From: Actinomycetota bacterium
GTDB taxonomy: Bacteria; Actinomycetota; Thermoleophilia; Gaiellales; Gaiellaceae
DNA length: 46,382 nt
Direction of reading: 5' to 3'
Assembly: GCA_003161615.1 (NCBI GenBank)
Contig: PMOB01000029.1
Span: 1-46,382, forward strand
This document shows, one piece after another, positions 15,951 to 24,215 of the stretch. A program made the position numbers and the translations under genes. The notes under the pieces were generated by a model. The model did no database searches, was not told the DNA's origin, and saw only the letters and a program-made list of their open reading frames with translations. The stretch's first letter is position 1, and every line of letters begins with the position of its first letter.

Positions 15951-17162
15951 CTAGCTGGCGCGCTGCTGGAGATCGCGCGCGGGCGCAGCTCCACCGAGCA
16001 GCGTCTCGTCGAGCTCGCGGATGAGCTCGCGGCGGTCGTCGGAGAGGAGCACCGCGACGAGCAGGCGGCGCAGCAGCTCGCAGTCCGGCTCCCGCAGCCG
16101 CTCGGCGAGAAGAGACCGTTCGTCCGCGGTGGCGCCGAGCAGCGCGGCGCCGCGCATCGCGGCGGCCCAGACTCCGTCGCCTTCTCCCAACGCCGCTTCG
16201 AGCGCGTGACGGAGCTGCTCGGCACGGAACGGCTCCGGCTGGAAGAGCGCGAGCTCCCAGCGGTCGAGCGCGTCGCCGAGCCGGGCGTCGTCGTCGGCGA
16301 CGCCGAGGCGGACGCGCAGATCGGACGCGACCGAGGCGCGGAACGGATCGAGGCGCGTCGGCTCGCCTGGCGGGGCCGTCGCGGCGATCGGCAGGACGGG
16401 CCGGATCCCGAGGGGCCGCCAGTCGAGCCGCTCGAACAACACCGGCCCCGCAGCGACGGGCGCAGATGTGGCGAGGCGGATCGCGGTCACGGCGTCGGCG
16501 AGTTCGCCGGGCGCGTCGGGTGCCTCCGCCGTCCCGGCGGGGAGCGAGCGCTCGAGCTCGAGCACGGCGAGCCGGTCGACCTCGCGGCCGAAGTCGCGCG
16601 GCAGGAGTCCGGAAGCTTCCGGCCACATCGCCGCGAGCTCGCCGGTCGCGGCGACGCGGACGCGAATCCCGTCGCCGAGCTCGATCTGCTGGCCGACGCT
16701 CAGTCCGACGAGCGGTGCGACGGCGGCGTAGGAATGGCCGTCGCCGAAGAGCGAGCCCTCGAGCTCCTCGTAGGCGCGCGCGAAAGCGGTGTCGTCCCAG
16801 TCGAAGCCGCCGCAACCCTCGGCGGTCTTGACGAGGAGCGGGACGAGGACGCTGCGGTAGAGCGCGCGGCGCTCGTCTTTGACCGAGCCCTCGTGGGCGT
16901 GAGCGAAGATCCGCGCGGCGGGCTCGCGCTGGAGATCCGAGATCGCATCCTGGATGTCGAGGCGCTCGAAGAGGCGATCGGCGCGCGCCTCGACGAAGCC
17001 GCGCACGAGCGGGCGGTACTCGTAGAGCGTCGGCCGCCCGATCGAACCGTGCTCCTCGAAGGAGAACGGCAGATCGGTGCCCTCGTCGAGCTCGCGGACG
17101 AAGACGGCGAAGGCGCCAAGGCAGAAGCGCTGCAGCGTGTCGTGGAGGTGAGGAGCGCGCAT
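15951..17162 (-). CDS. Uncharacterised soluble protein (403 residues)
   Basis: No family recognised. The protein lacks a signal peptide or membrane segments. It opens with a conserved-looking aromatic-rich block (LHDTLQRFCLGAFAVFVREL, then LYEYRPLVRGFVEARADRL), has a central section with a GGFDWDDTAF stretch, then beta-rich sequence (GIRVRVAATGELA) and a helical acidic C-terminus rich in Arg/Glu/Leu. The ATG at 17162 is preceded by AGGAGGT eight bases upstream. It is divergent from the sensor kinase at 17222 with 59 bases between. Composition matches the neighbours, so it is not an obvious recent arrival. Confidence 0.75.
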   Translation of the reverse strand: MRAPHLHDTLQRFCLGAFAVFVRELDEGTDLPFSFEEHGSIGRPTLYEYRPLVRGFVEARADRLFERLDIQDAISDLQREPAARIFAHAHEGSVKDERRALYRSVLVPLLVKTAEGCGGFDWDDTAFARAYEELEGSLFGDGHSYAAVAPLVGLSVGQQIELGDGIRVRVAATGELAAMWPEASGLLPRDFGREVDRLAVLELERSLPAGTAEAPDAPGELADAVTAIRLATSAPVAAGPVLFERLDWRPLGIRPVLPIAATAPPGEPTRLDPFRASVASDLRVRLGVADDDARLGDALDRWELALFQPEPFRAEQLRHALEAALGEGDGVWAAAMRGAALLGATADERSLLAERLREPDCELLRRLLVAVLLSDDRRELIRELDETLLGGAAPARDLQQRAS

Positions 17163-17208
17163 CGCAACGGACCTCCTACGACGGCAGCGGGTTTCCTCCT
17201 GCGACACC

Positions 17209-17214
17209 TACGAT
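17209..17214 (+). promoter_or_regulatory. Probable -10 hexamer of the kinase-regulator pair
   Basis: TACGAT lies seven bases before the ATG at 17222, predicting a leaderless mRNA for the histidine kinase and its regulator. Confidence 0.6.
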
Positions 17215-17221
17215 TCTCAGC

Positions 17222-18862
17222 ATGAGCAGGCCGTTCATCGGCGTCCGCTGGTGGCTCGGGATCGCGTTCGCGGTCGTCGCCGCGACGTCGACGGCGATCG
17301 TCGTCTCCCAGTTCTCGAACCGCTCCGAGAACGCGTTCCGCCGCCACGGCGAGCAACTCGCCCTCAAGGACGCGCGCCTCGCCGCGCACAGGGAACCCTC
17401 GAAGCTCGGAAACCGCTTCCGTGTCTTCCGCTCGGCGACTGCAGCGCGGTCGCAGCTCGAGCGCGAGGCCGTCGTCGCCGCGCTGAGCGGGAAGCAATTC
17501 AGCAAGGGAACGGCCGACGGAGGCGTGTATGTCGCCGCGATCCCGTATCACGGCCGCGCGCTCGTCTCCGTTGTGCGACTGCCCGATGTCGCGGAGGCGA
17601 TCGACACCGTGAACGGCGAGGCCCTGCGCGCTGGCGTGATCGCCGGCGTGATTGGCGTCATCGTCGGCCTCCTCCTTGCCCAGCTGATCGCGCTGCGGCT
17701 GCGCCGGCTGAGCGCCGCCGCGGAGGCGATCGCGCAGGGCGACTTCGAGACGCCGCTGCGCTACCACTTCCGCGACGAGTTCGGCGCGCTCGCGCAGAGC
17801 TTCGACCGGATGCGCCGGCAGCTCCGCCGCTCCTTCCGCCGGCTCGAGGCCGAGCGCGACCGTCTGCAGCTCCTGCTCGAGCGGCTTCACGAGGGCGTGC
17901 TGACGATCGACCAGGATCTCGTCGTCCATTACGCGAACGCCGAGGCGCGCCGGCTGCTCGGCGGCCGGCTGGCGGAGGGCGACCAGCTTCCCGAGCCGTG
18001 GCCCGGCTTCGGGCTCCGCGACTTCGCGCAGACCCTCTTCGAGGAGCGCTCGGCACCGACGCAGGTGCACGTGACCCCGGACGAGAACCACGCCTACGGC
18101 CTCGTCGGCATTCCCTCCCAGCCCGATACCGATTGGGCGCTCGTCGTGATCGACGACCTCAGCGAGCAGGAGCGGCGCGAGCTAGCCGAGCGGGAGTTCG
18201 TCTCGAACGCGGCCCACGAGCTGCGGACGCCGCTGACGACGATCATCGGCGCCATCGAGGTGCTGCAGGCGGGCGCGAAGGAGGATCCCGTCGAGCGCGA
18301 CCGCTTCCTCGCACACATCGAGCGGGAGTCGGGCCGGCTCGCGCGGCTCGCCCGCGCGATGCTGACGCTCGCGCGCGCCCACTCCGGCCAGGAGCAGCCG
18401 CGCGCCGAGATGGTCGAGATCGGGCCGCTGCTGCGCGAGGTCGCCGCCGAGCTGCGGCCGCACGAGGGAGTGTCGATCGACGTCGAGGCGCCCGAAGGAC
18501 TGGCCGTGGAGGCGAATCCCGAGCTCCTCGAGCAGGCACTCCGCAACCTCGGCGAGAACGCCGCAAAGCACACCGCGCGCGGCTCGGTCGTCCTCCGCGC
18601 CCACTCCCGCGGCGATGCGGTGACCGTCGAGGTGGAGGACTCCGGCCCCGGCATGAGCCCGGAAGTGCAGCGGCACGTCTACGACCGCTTCTACCGCGGC
18701 GAGCGCGACGCCGATGGCTTCGGCCTGGGCCTCGCGATCGTCCGCGAGACGGTGCGGACGCTCGGCGGACGGATCGAGCTCGAGTCCTCGCTGGGCGAGG
18801 GCACCGTCTTCCGGATCGTCCTTGCGCGCGCCCGCGTGCGCGAAGAGGTGCCGGCGGCATGA
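17222..18862 (+). CDS. Membrane sensor histidine kinase (HAMP-PAS-HisKA-HATPase)
   Basis: A 546-residue kinase. Two membrane helices (about 8-28 and 136-158) flank an extracytoplasmic sensor of about 105 residues. A HAMP linker follows (RRLSAAAEAIAQGDF), then a PAS-like segment from LLERLHEGVLTIDQDL, then the HisKA domain with the phospho-acceptor His at residue 332 in NAAHELRTPLTTI. The HATPase_c domain has NLGENAAKHT, VEDSGPGM and GFGLGLAIV. It resembles PhoR/WalK-type kinases. The gene precedes its regulator, the reverse of the common order; its stop overlaps the regulator start as ATGA. The signal is unknown. Confidence 0.94.
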   Translation: MSRPFIGVRWWLGIAFAVVAATSTAIVVSQFSNRSENAFRRHGEQLALKDARLAAHREPSKLGNRFRVFRSATAARSQLEREAVVAALSGKQFSKGTADGGVYVAAIPYHGRALVSVVRLPDVAEAIDTVNGEALRAGVIAGVIGVIVGLLLAQLIALRLRRLSAAAEAIAQGDFETPLRYHFRDEFGALAQSFDRMRRQLRRSFRRLEAERDRLQLLLERLHEGVLTIDQDLVVHYANAEARRLLGGRLAEGDQLPEPWPGFGLRDFAQTLFEERSAPTQVHVTPDENHAYGLVGIPSQPDTDWALVVIDDLSEQERRELAEREFVSNAAHELRTPLTTIIGAIEVLQAGAKEDPVERDRFLAHIERESGRLARLARAMLTLARAHSGQEQPRAEMVEIGPLLREVAAELRPHEGVSIDVEAPEGLAVEANPELLEQALRNLGENAAKHTARGSVVLRAHSRGDAVTVEVEDSGPGMSPEVQRHVYDRFYRGERDADGFGLGLAIVRETVRTLGGRIELESSLGEGTVFRIVLARARVREEVPAA

Positions 18863-19548
18863 ACGAGCGGATCCTCCTGGTGGACGACGACGCCGGCGTT
18901 CGCGACGTCGTCGCGTTCACGCTGCGGCGCGAAGGGTTCGAGGTGGACGAGGAGCGCGACGGCCCGGGCGCGCTCGAGGCGGGCCGTTCGGGGCTGTACG
19001 GCCTCGTCGTGCTCGACGTGATGCTGCCAGGGCTTTCCGGCGTGGAGGTCTGCCGGGCGCTACGAGCGGAGAGCGACATCCCGATCCTGATGCTCACCGC
19101 CCGCGACGCGGAGGCCGACCGCGTGCTCGGCTTGGAGCTCGGCGCCGACGACTACGTGACCAAGCCGTTCTCGAGCGCGGAGCTGCTCAGTCGCGTGCGC
19201 GCGATCCTGCGGCGCCGCGAGCTCGACCGCGCCGGCGGGAACGGGACGGTGCGCGAGCTCGGCGGGCTGAAGATCGACCTCGGCCGCCACGAGGTGCTCG
19301 TCGACGGCGAGCGCGTCCACCTGACGCTGTCGGAGTTCAAGGTGCTCTCGCTCCTCGCCGAGCAGCCGGACGCGGTCATCTCCCGCCGCGAGCTGATGCA
19401 GCACCTCTGGGCGAGCGAGTACGTCGGGGACGAGCACGCGTGCGAGGTGCACATCTCCAACCTGCGCCGGAAAATCGAACGCGACCCGACCCAGCCCGAG
19501 CGCCTCGTCACTGTCCGCGGCGAGGGCTACAAGCTCGTCGCGGCCTAG
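18859..19548 (+). CDS. OmpR/PhoB-family response regulator
   Basis: A 229-residue regulator with an N-terminal receiver domain (acidic pocket VDDDAG, phospho-Asp D53 in VVLDVMLPG, and Lys in VTKPFS). A C-terminal winged-helix DNA-binding domain follows (LTLSEFKVLSLLAEQPDAV, then EVHISNLRRKIE and RGEGYKLV). The ATG overlaps the kinase stop by four bases, so the two are coupled and cognate. The stop codon overlaps the opposing gene's stop within CTAG. Confidence 0.95.
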   Translation: MNERILLVDDDAGVRDVVAFTLRREGFEVDEERDGPGALEAGRSGLYGLVVLDVMLPGLSGVEVCRALRAESDIPILMLTARDAEADRVLGLELGADDYVTKPFSSAELLSRVRAILRRRELDRAGGNGTVRELGGLKIDLGRHEVLVDGERVHLTLSEFKVLSLLAEQPDAVISRRELMQHLWASEYVGDEHACEVHISNLRRKIERDPTQPERLVTVRGEGYKLVAA

Positions 19549-19895
19549 ACGACCGCGCCGAGAGCGAAAAGCGCGAGCGCACTGCCGACGAAGACGGCGG
19601 TTGCGGTGACAGTCGGATCGCCGGCTCTCGGCCGGAAACCGCCCGAGAACACGCCGTAGCCGCGAAGGCCGGTAAACCACGTGTAGCCCATGATCCGCCC
19701 CTGCACGGTGGTGCGACTGCCTCCGGCTCCGGCGCAAAGAAGCAGGAGACTGCCGAAAAGGAAGTAGCCGAGCCGTAGGTCGTGCACAAGGTCGCCGCTA
19801 GACAACAGCGCCCAGAGTCCGGCCATGGCGCTGGCGATCGCCGTCGCGACAACGATCTGGTAGAGCAGCCGGAAGAGCTCGCGGAAGATCCACAT
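19545..19895 (-). CDS. Small membrane protein, unknown function
   Basis: A 116-residue protein with three predicted membrane segments: about 12-32, 43-58 (YFLFGSLLLLCAGAGG) and 97-114 at the C-terminus. Between them is a polar loop with WFTGLRGYGVFSGGFRPR. No known family recognised. The start is supported by TAGGAT nine bases upstream. It is convergent with the response regulator, sharing a CTAG stop-stop overlap, and runs divergently from nothing nearby. Its role is unknown. Confidence 0.7.
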   Translation of the reverse strand: MWIFRELFRLLYQIVVATAIASAMAGLWALLSSGDLVHDLRLGYFLFGSLLLLCAGAGGSRTTVQGRIMGYTWFTGLRGYGVFSGGFRPRAGDPTVTATAVFVGSALALFALGAVV

Positions 19896-19904
19896 CGCGC
19901 GCCG

Positions 19905-19910
19905 ATCCTA
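19905..19910 (-). promoter_or_regulatory. Probable -10 hexamer of the small membrane protein gene
   Basis: TAGGAT on the minus strand, nine bases before the ATG at 19895. It lies in the 39-base gap after the lhr stop. Confidence 0.5.
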
Positions 19911-19934
19911 GGACGATTTGGGGACGACGTCGAG

Positions 19935-22900
19935 CTAGGCCCGGAGTACCGCCCGGCGTGGTCCGGCGAGGAAGCCGGCCTCGACGAGGAGTGCCATCAC
20001 GTCCGTCTCGGTAACTGGTTGGCCGTCGAAGCGCTCGACCGCGAGCCGCTTCGCTCCTCCCTGCTTGACGAAGGCGACGAGCGCCGCGAGCGCCGGGCGC
20101 AGCCACTCCTCCTCGGGCTCGCGCAGAGGGACGAGGGACTTGCCGCCACGCTCGACGAACAAGGCCGGCTCGCCGCCGAGCAGGACGACATGCGCTCCGG
20201 CGACGCGAGCGGCGCGCCCGCCCGAACGCTTCGGCCAGGGGAGCACCGCGCCGTAGGGCTGAGCCGGGTCGGCGGCGGCGAGCACGAGCGGCTCGGGCTC
20301 GTCTCCCTCGCGCGGGCGCAGCTCGCGCACGCGCTCGACCGCCCCGCCGAGCGCGAACTGCGCGCCGCCGAGTCCCTCGACGAAGTAACCACGCCGGCAG
20401 GAACCGATCGTCTCGAGCGCCTTGAGCTCGCCGTAGACCGCGCCGTAGCCGCCCGGAATTCCCTCCGCGCGGACGGAGTCGCGCGTCACGACGCCGTGCC
20501 GCTCGAGCAGCAGCTCGGCGAGCGCGCGCCGGTCAGCGGTGCCGGAGAAGAGCCCCTCCGCGAGGGCCCAGCGACCCTGCGTCGCGGTCGGACGCTGCAT
20601 TCGGGCGCGGGAGAAACGCCGCGCGCGGCGATCCGGTCGCGGCGCCTGGTAGCGGCGCTCGGCCCGAAGTGGCGACCAGGAGTCGTTCGTCACTTCGCCG
20701 CTCCAGACGAGATCCCAGAGCGCGGGCAGCGACTCCTCGTCGCCGAAGTCGTGCCAGAACAACGCGCCGCCGGCGAGCGCCGCGCGAGTTGCGTCGTGCG
20801 TCTCTCCTTCGGGCGTGGGTGCGGCAGCGGGACGCCCGAGTAGAGCGGCGTCGTCCCGGAAGAAGACGGCGACGCGATCGAGTCCGGCGCCGACCCAGAC
20901 GAGCTCCCCCGAGGCGCACAACTGGTCGAGCTGCTCCGGCCGGTAGTCCGGCACGCGGCGCGGCAGCAGCTCCGACTCCCACAACGCGACAGGCAGCGCC
21001 AGCGCCTGTAGCGGGATGAGTGCCTCGCGCAATGACGCACGCCGGCCGATTCCGTGCCAACTCGGCAGGAAGCGTCCCAATGCCGCCTGCTCCACCGGCT
21101 CGACCTCGCGGCGCAGCGCCGCAAGCGACGCGCGCCGCAGGCGGCGCAGAACCTCGGGATCGCACCACTCGCGCTCCGTGCCGCCCGGCCGCAACTCACC
21201 GCGGACGAGCTTGTCCGTGCGCTCGAGCTCGCGCAGTTCCTCCTCGACGTCGACGCCGAACCAGGCGGACACCTGGGCCGTCGTGAACGGCCCGCGCCCG
21301 CGCGCGAAGCGCGCGACGAGAGAGCGGAGCGCGTCGGGCACCGGCTCGAGAAAGACGTCCGGCAGGCCGGACGGCGGCATCAGGCCGAGCCCGTCGCGGT
21401 AGCGGCCGGCGTCCTCAGCCGCCGCGAGCCGCTCCTCGCCGGCGATCCGCAACCGGATCGCGCGCCGTTCGGCTTCCAGGATCGCCGCGTGCGACTCGTC
21501 GAACTCGCCGATCCTGAGGTCTCCTCTCAAGCGCAACAAATCGTGGAGTGCCTCCGAGTCCTTCGGGAACGGCCGCAGCGACGCCTCGACCTGGGCCAGC
21601 GCGTCGGAGTCGATCAGCTCACGCAGCTCCTCCTGGCCGAGCAACTCCCGCAGCAGGTCGCGGTCGAGCGAGAGCGCCTGGGCACGCCGCTCGGCCGGCG
21701 GCGTGTCGTCCTCGTACATGTACGTCGCGATGTAGTCGAACAGGAGCGACGACGCGAACGGCGACGCGCTCGCAGTCTCCACGTCGACGAGATCGATCTC
21801 CCGCGCCCGAAGCCGGCCGAGCAGCTGCTTCAAGGCGGGGAGGTCGAAGACGTCCTGCAGGCACTCCCGGTAGGTCTCGAGGACGATCGGGAAGCTCGAG
21901 TACTTCCGCGCGACCTGGAGCAGGCCCTGCGCCTTGAGCCTCTGCTGCCAGAGCGGCGTCCGCTCGCCGGGCCGGCGGCGCGGGATGAGCAAAGCGCGCG
22001 CGGCGTTCTCGCGGAAGCGCGCGCCGAAAAGCGCGGTCTGCCCCACCTCGGCGACCACGAGATCCTCGAGCTCGTCGGGTTCGAGGACGAACAGCTCGGT
22101 CGCGGGCGGCGAGTCGGCGTCGGGCAGGTGGAACGCGATGCCGTCGTCCGACCAGAGCGACTGCACCTCGAGTCCGAGCGACTCGCGCAGGCGCGCGCCG
22201 ACCGCCATCGCCCACGGCGCGTGCACCCGCGCGCCGAACGGCGTGAGGATGCAGATCCGCCAGTCGCCGATCTCGTCGCGGAAGCGCTCGACGACGACGG
22301 TGCGGTCCGACGGGACGGCGCCCGTCGCCTTCTCCTGCTCACGGAGAAAGGCCATCAGGTTCCTCTGCGCGCGCTCGTCGAGATCCGCGATCTGCGGCTC
22401 CTTCTGGGCAACGAGCTCGCGCGTGAAGCGGCCGATCGCCTCGCCGAGCTCATACGGCCGCCCGACGCCTTCGCCCTTCCAGAACGGCACGGAGCCGGGA
22501 ACACCCGGCGCCGGCGAGACGAGCACGCGGTCGCGCGTGATCTCCTCGATCCGCCAGCTGGAGGCGCCGAGAACGATCACCTGGCCCTGCCGCGCCTCGT
22601 AGACCATCTCCTCGTCGAGCTCGCCGACGCGGCTCGCCGGCTCGACGCCCGCGACGAAGACGCCGAAGAGGCCGCGGTCGGGGATCGTCCCCGCGTTCGT
22701 CACTGCGAGCCGCCGCGAGCCGGGCCGGCCGCGGATCACGCCCGCGGTTCGATCCCAGACGATGCGCGGCCGGAGCTCCGCGAACTCGTCCGACGGATAG
22801 CGGCCGGCGAGCATGTCGAGGACGTTCTCGAGCTGCGTGCGCGAGAGGTCGGCGAAGGGATAGGCGCGGCGCACGAGCTCGTGCAGGTCGGCGACCTCGA

Positions 22901-24137
22901 TCTCCTCGTCGGCGCAGATCGCGACTATCTGCTGGCTCAAGACGTCCAAGGGATTGCGCGGGATCTGCGTCTCCTCGATCGCGCCGGCGCGCATGCGCTG
23001 CGCGACGACGGCGCACTCGAGCAGGTCGGCACGGAACTTCGGGAAGATCCGCCCCTTCGAGACCTCGCCAAGCGAGTGGCCGGCGCGGCCGATCCGCTGC
23101 AGCCCGCGCGCCACGGACTTCGGCGACTCGACCTGGATCACGAGGTCGACCGCTCCCATGTCGATGCCGAGCTCGAGGGACGAGGTTGCGACGAGGCACG
23201 GGATCCGCCCCGCCTTGAGGTCTTCTTCGATCACCGTCCGCTGCTCGCGGGCGAGCGAGCCGTGGTGCGCGCGGGCGATCTCCTCTTCAGCCGCTTCGTT
23301 GAGCCGCAGCGCGAGCCGCTCGGCGAGGCGGCGGTTGTTGACAAACACGATGGTCGATCGATGGGCGCGGACAAGCTCGACGAGCGCCGGATAAATACTC
23401 GGCCAGATCGACCGCGAGTCCCAGCCCTCCTCGCGCGTCCCGCCCGGCTCGCGCATGTCCTCGACGGGGACGACGACCTCGAGGTCGAGCTCCTTCGCGA
23501 CGCCGGCGTCGACGAGCTCGATCGGCCGGCCGCCTCCGACAAAGCGGCCAATCTCCTCGAGCGGGCGCTGCGTGGCGGAGAGGCCGATCCGCTGGATGGG
23601 CTGCGCCGCGAGTGCCTCCAGCCGCTCCACCGAGAGCGCGAGATGCGCGCCACGCTTCGTCCCGGCGACGGCGTGCACCTCGTCGAGGATCAGCGTGTCG
23701 ACGCTGCGCAGCAGCTCCCGCGCGCGCGAGGTGAGCAGGAGGAAGAGCGACTCGGGAGTCGTGATCAGGATGTCGGGCGGCTGGCGGAGCATCGCGGCGC
23801 GCTCCTTCTGCGGCGTGTCGCCGGTGCGCACCGCGACACGCAGCTCGGAGCGCAGGCCCGCAAGCGGGCCACGGAGGTTCCGCTCAACGTCGTAGTTGAG
23901 CGCCTTGAGCGGCGAGACATAGAGAACGCGGAGGCCGGCGCCAGGCTCAGGCGTCAGGCGATCGATCGCCGAGAGGAACGCAGCCAGCGTCTTCCCCGAC
24001 CCGGTCGGCGCCTGGATGAGGACGCTCGCGCCGCTCGCAATGACCGGCCAGCCCTTCTCCTGTGCGGGCGTCGGTGCGGCGAAGTTGCGCTCGAACCAGT
24101 CCCTCGTCTCCGGCCGGAACACCTCGAGCGCCTCCAT
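19935..24137 (-). CDS. lhr: Lhr-type ATP-dependent helicase (large, about 1400 residues)
   Basis: A superfamily 2 helicase of the Lhr family, linked in mycobacteria and E. coli to DNA repair. The 3'-to-5' motor domains carry APTGSGKT (Walker A, 43-50), ILDEVHAVAGTKRG (DEVH box), LSATQRPLEEIG (motif III), VFVNNRRLAERLALRL (motif IV) and QRIGRAGHSLGEVSKG (motif VI). The winged-helix and Lhr core regions follow, and the long C-terminal half (about residues 870-1400) gives the full Lhr length rather than Lhr-Core. The ATG at 24137 is used, with TATGCT six bases upstream; the TTG directly before it is unlikely. It is transcribed alone. Confidence 0.94.
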   Translation of the reverse strand: MEALEVFRPETRDWFERNFAAPTPAQEKGWPVIASGASVLIQAPTGSGKTLAAFLSAIDRLTPEPGAGLRVLYVSPLKALNYDVERNLRGPLAGLRSELRVAVRTGDTPQKERAAMLRQPPDILITTPESLFLLLTSRARELLRSVDTLILDEVHAVAGTKRGAHLALSVERLEALAAQPIQRIGLSATQRPLEEIGRFVGGGRPIELVDAGVAKELDLEVVVPVEDMREPGGTREEGWDSRSIWPSIYPALVELVRAHRSTIVFVNNRRLAERLALRLNEAAEEEIARAHHGSLAREQRTVIEEDLKAGRIPCLVATSSLELGIDMGAVDLVIQVESPKSVARGLQRIGRAGHSLGEVSKGRIFPKFRADLLECAVVAQRMRAGAIEETQIPRNPLDVLSQQIVAICADEEIEVADLHELVRRAYPFADLSRTQLENVLDMLAGRYPSDEFAELRPRIVWDRTAGVIRGRPGSRRLAVTNAGTIPDRGLFGVFVAGVEPASRVGELDEEMVYEARQGQVIVLGASSWRIEEITRDRVLVSPAPGVPGSVPFWKGEGVGRPYELGEAIGRFTRELVAQKEPQIADLDERAQRNLMAFLREQEKATGAVPSDRTVVVERFRDEIGDWRICILTPFGARVHAPWAMAVGARLRESLGLEVQSLWSDDGIAFHLPDADSPPATELFVLEPDELEDLVVAEVGQTALFGARFRENAARALLIPRRRPGERTPLWQQRLKAQGLLQVARKYSSFPIVLETYRECLQDVFDLPALKQLLGRLRAREIDLVDVETASASPFASSLLFDYIATYMYEDDTPPAERRAQALSLDRDLLRELLGQEELRELIDSDALAQVEASLRPFPKDSEALHDLLRLRGDLRIGEFDESHAAILEAERRAIRLRIAGEERLAAAEDAGRYRDGLGLMPPSGLPDVFLEPVPDALRSLVARFARGRGPFTTAQVSAWFGVDVEEELRELERTDKLVRGELRPGGTEREWCDPEVLRRLRRASLAALRREVEPVEQAALGRFLPSWHGIGRRASLREALIPLQALALPVALWESELLPRRVPDYRPEQLDQLCASGELVWVGAGLDRVAVFFRDDAALLGRPAAAPTPEGETHDATRAALAGGALFWHDFGDEESLPALWDLVWSGEVTNDSWSPLRAERRYQAPRPDRRARRFSRARMQRPTATQGRWALAEGLFSGTADRRALAELLLERHGVVTRDSVRAEGIPGGYGAVYGELKALETIGSCRRGYFVEGLGGAQFALGGAVERVRELRPREGDEPEPLVLAAADPAQPYGAVLPWPKRSGGRAARVAGAHVVLLGGEPALFVERGGKSLVPLREPEEEWLRPALAALVAFVKQGGAKRLAVERFDGQPVTETDVMALLVEAGFLAGPRRAVLRA

Positions 24138-24143
24138 CAAGCC

Positions 24144-24149
24144 AGCATA
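24144..24149 (-). promoter_or_regulatory. Probable -10 hexamer of lhr
   Basis: TATGCT on the minus strand, six bases before the ATG at 24137, predicting leaderless expression. Confidence 0.6.
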
Positions 24150-24166
24150 GAGCCCTACAGAATCCT

Positions 24167-24172
24167 TACGTT
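24167..24172 (+). promoter_or_regulatory. Possible -10 hexamer of the secreted Asp-box protein gene
   Basis: TACGTT fits TANNNT and would give a leader of about 37 bases that contains a GAAGGGG ribosome binding site before the ATG at 24216. No good -35 is seen. Confidence 0.35.
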
Positions 24173-24215
24173 TTCACGGTTTCCGTAGCGCCCGGTCGCG
24201 GAAGAAGGGGCGGCG

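Noticed and set aside
21054-24188. Plus-strand open frame of 1044 codons opposite lhr
   Set aside because: Same codon-bias shadow: low-complexity Arg/Glu/Leu composition, no motifs, while the minus strand encodes a complete Lhr.
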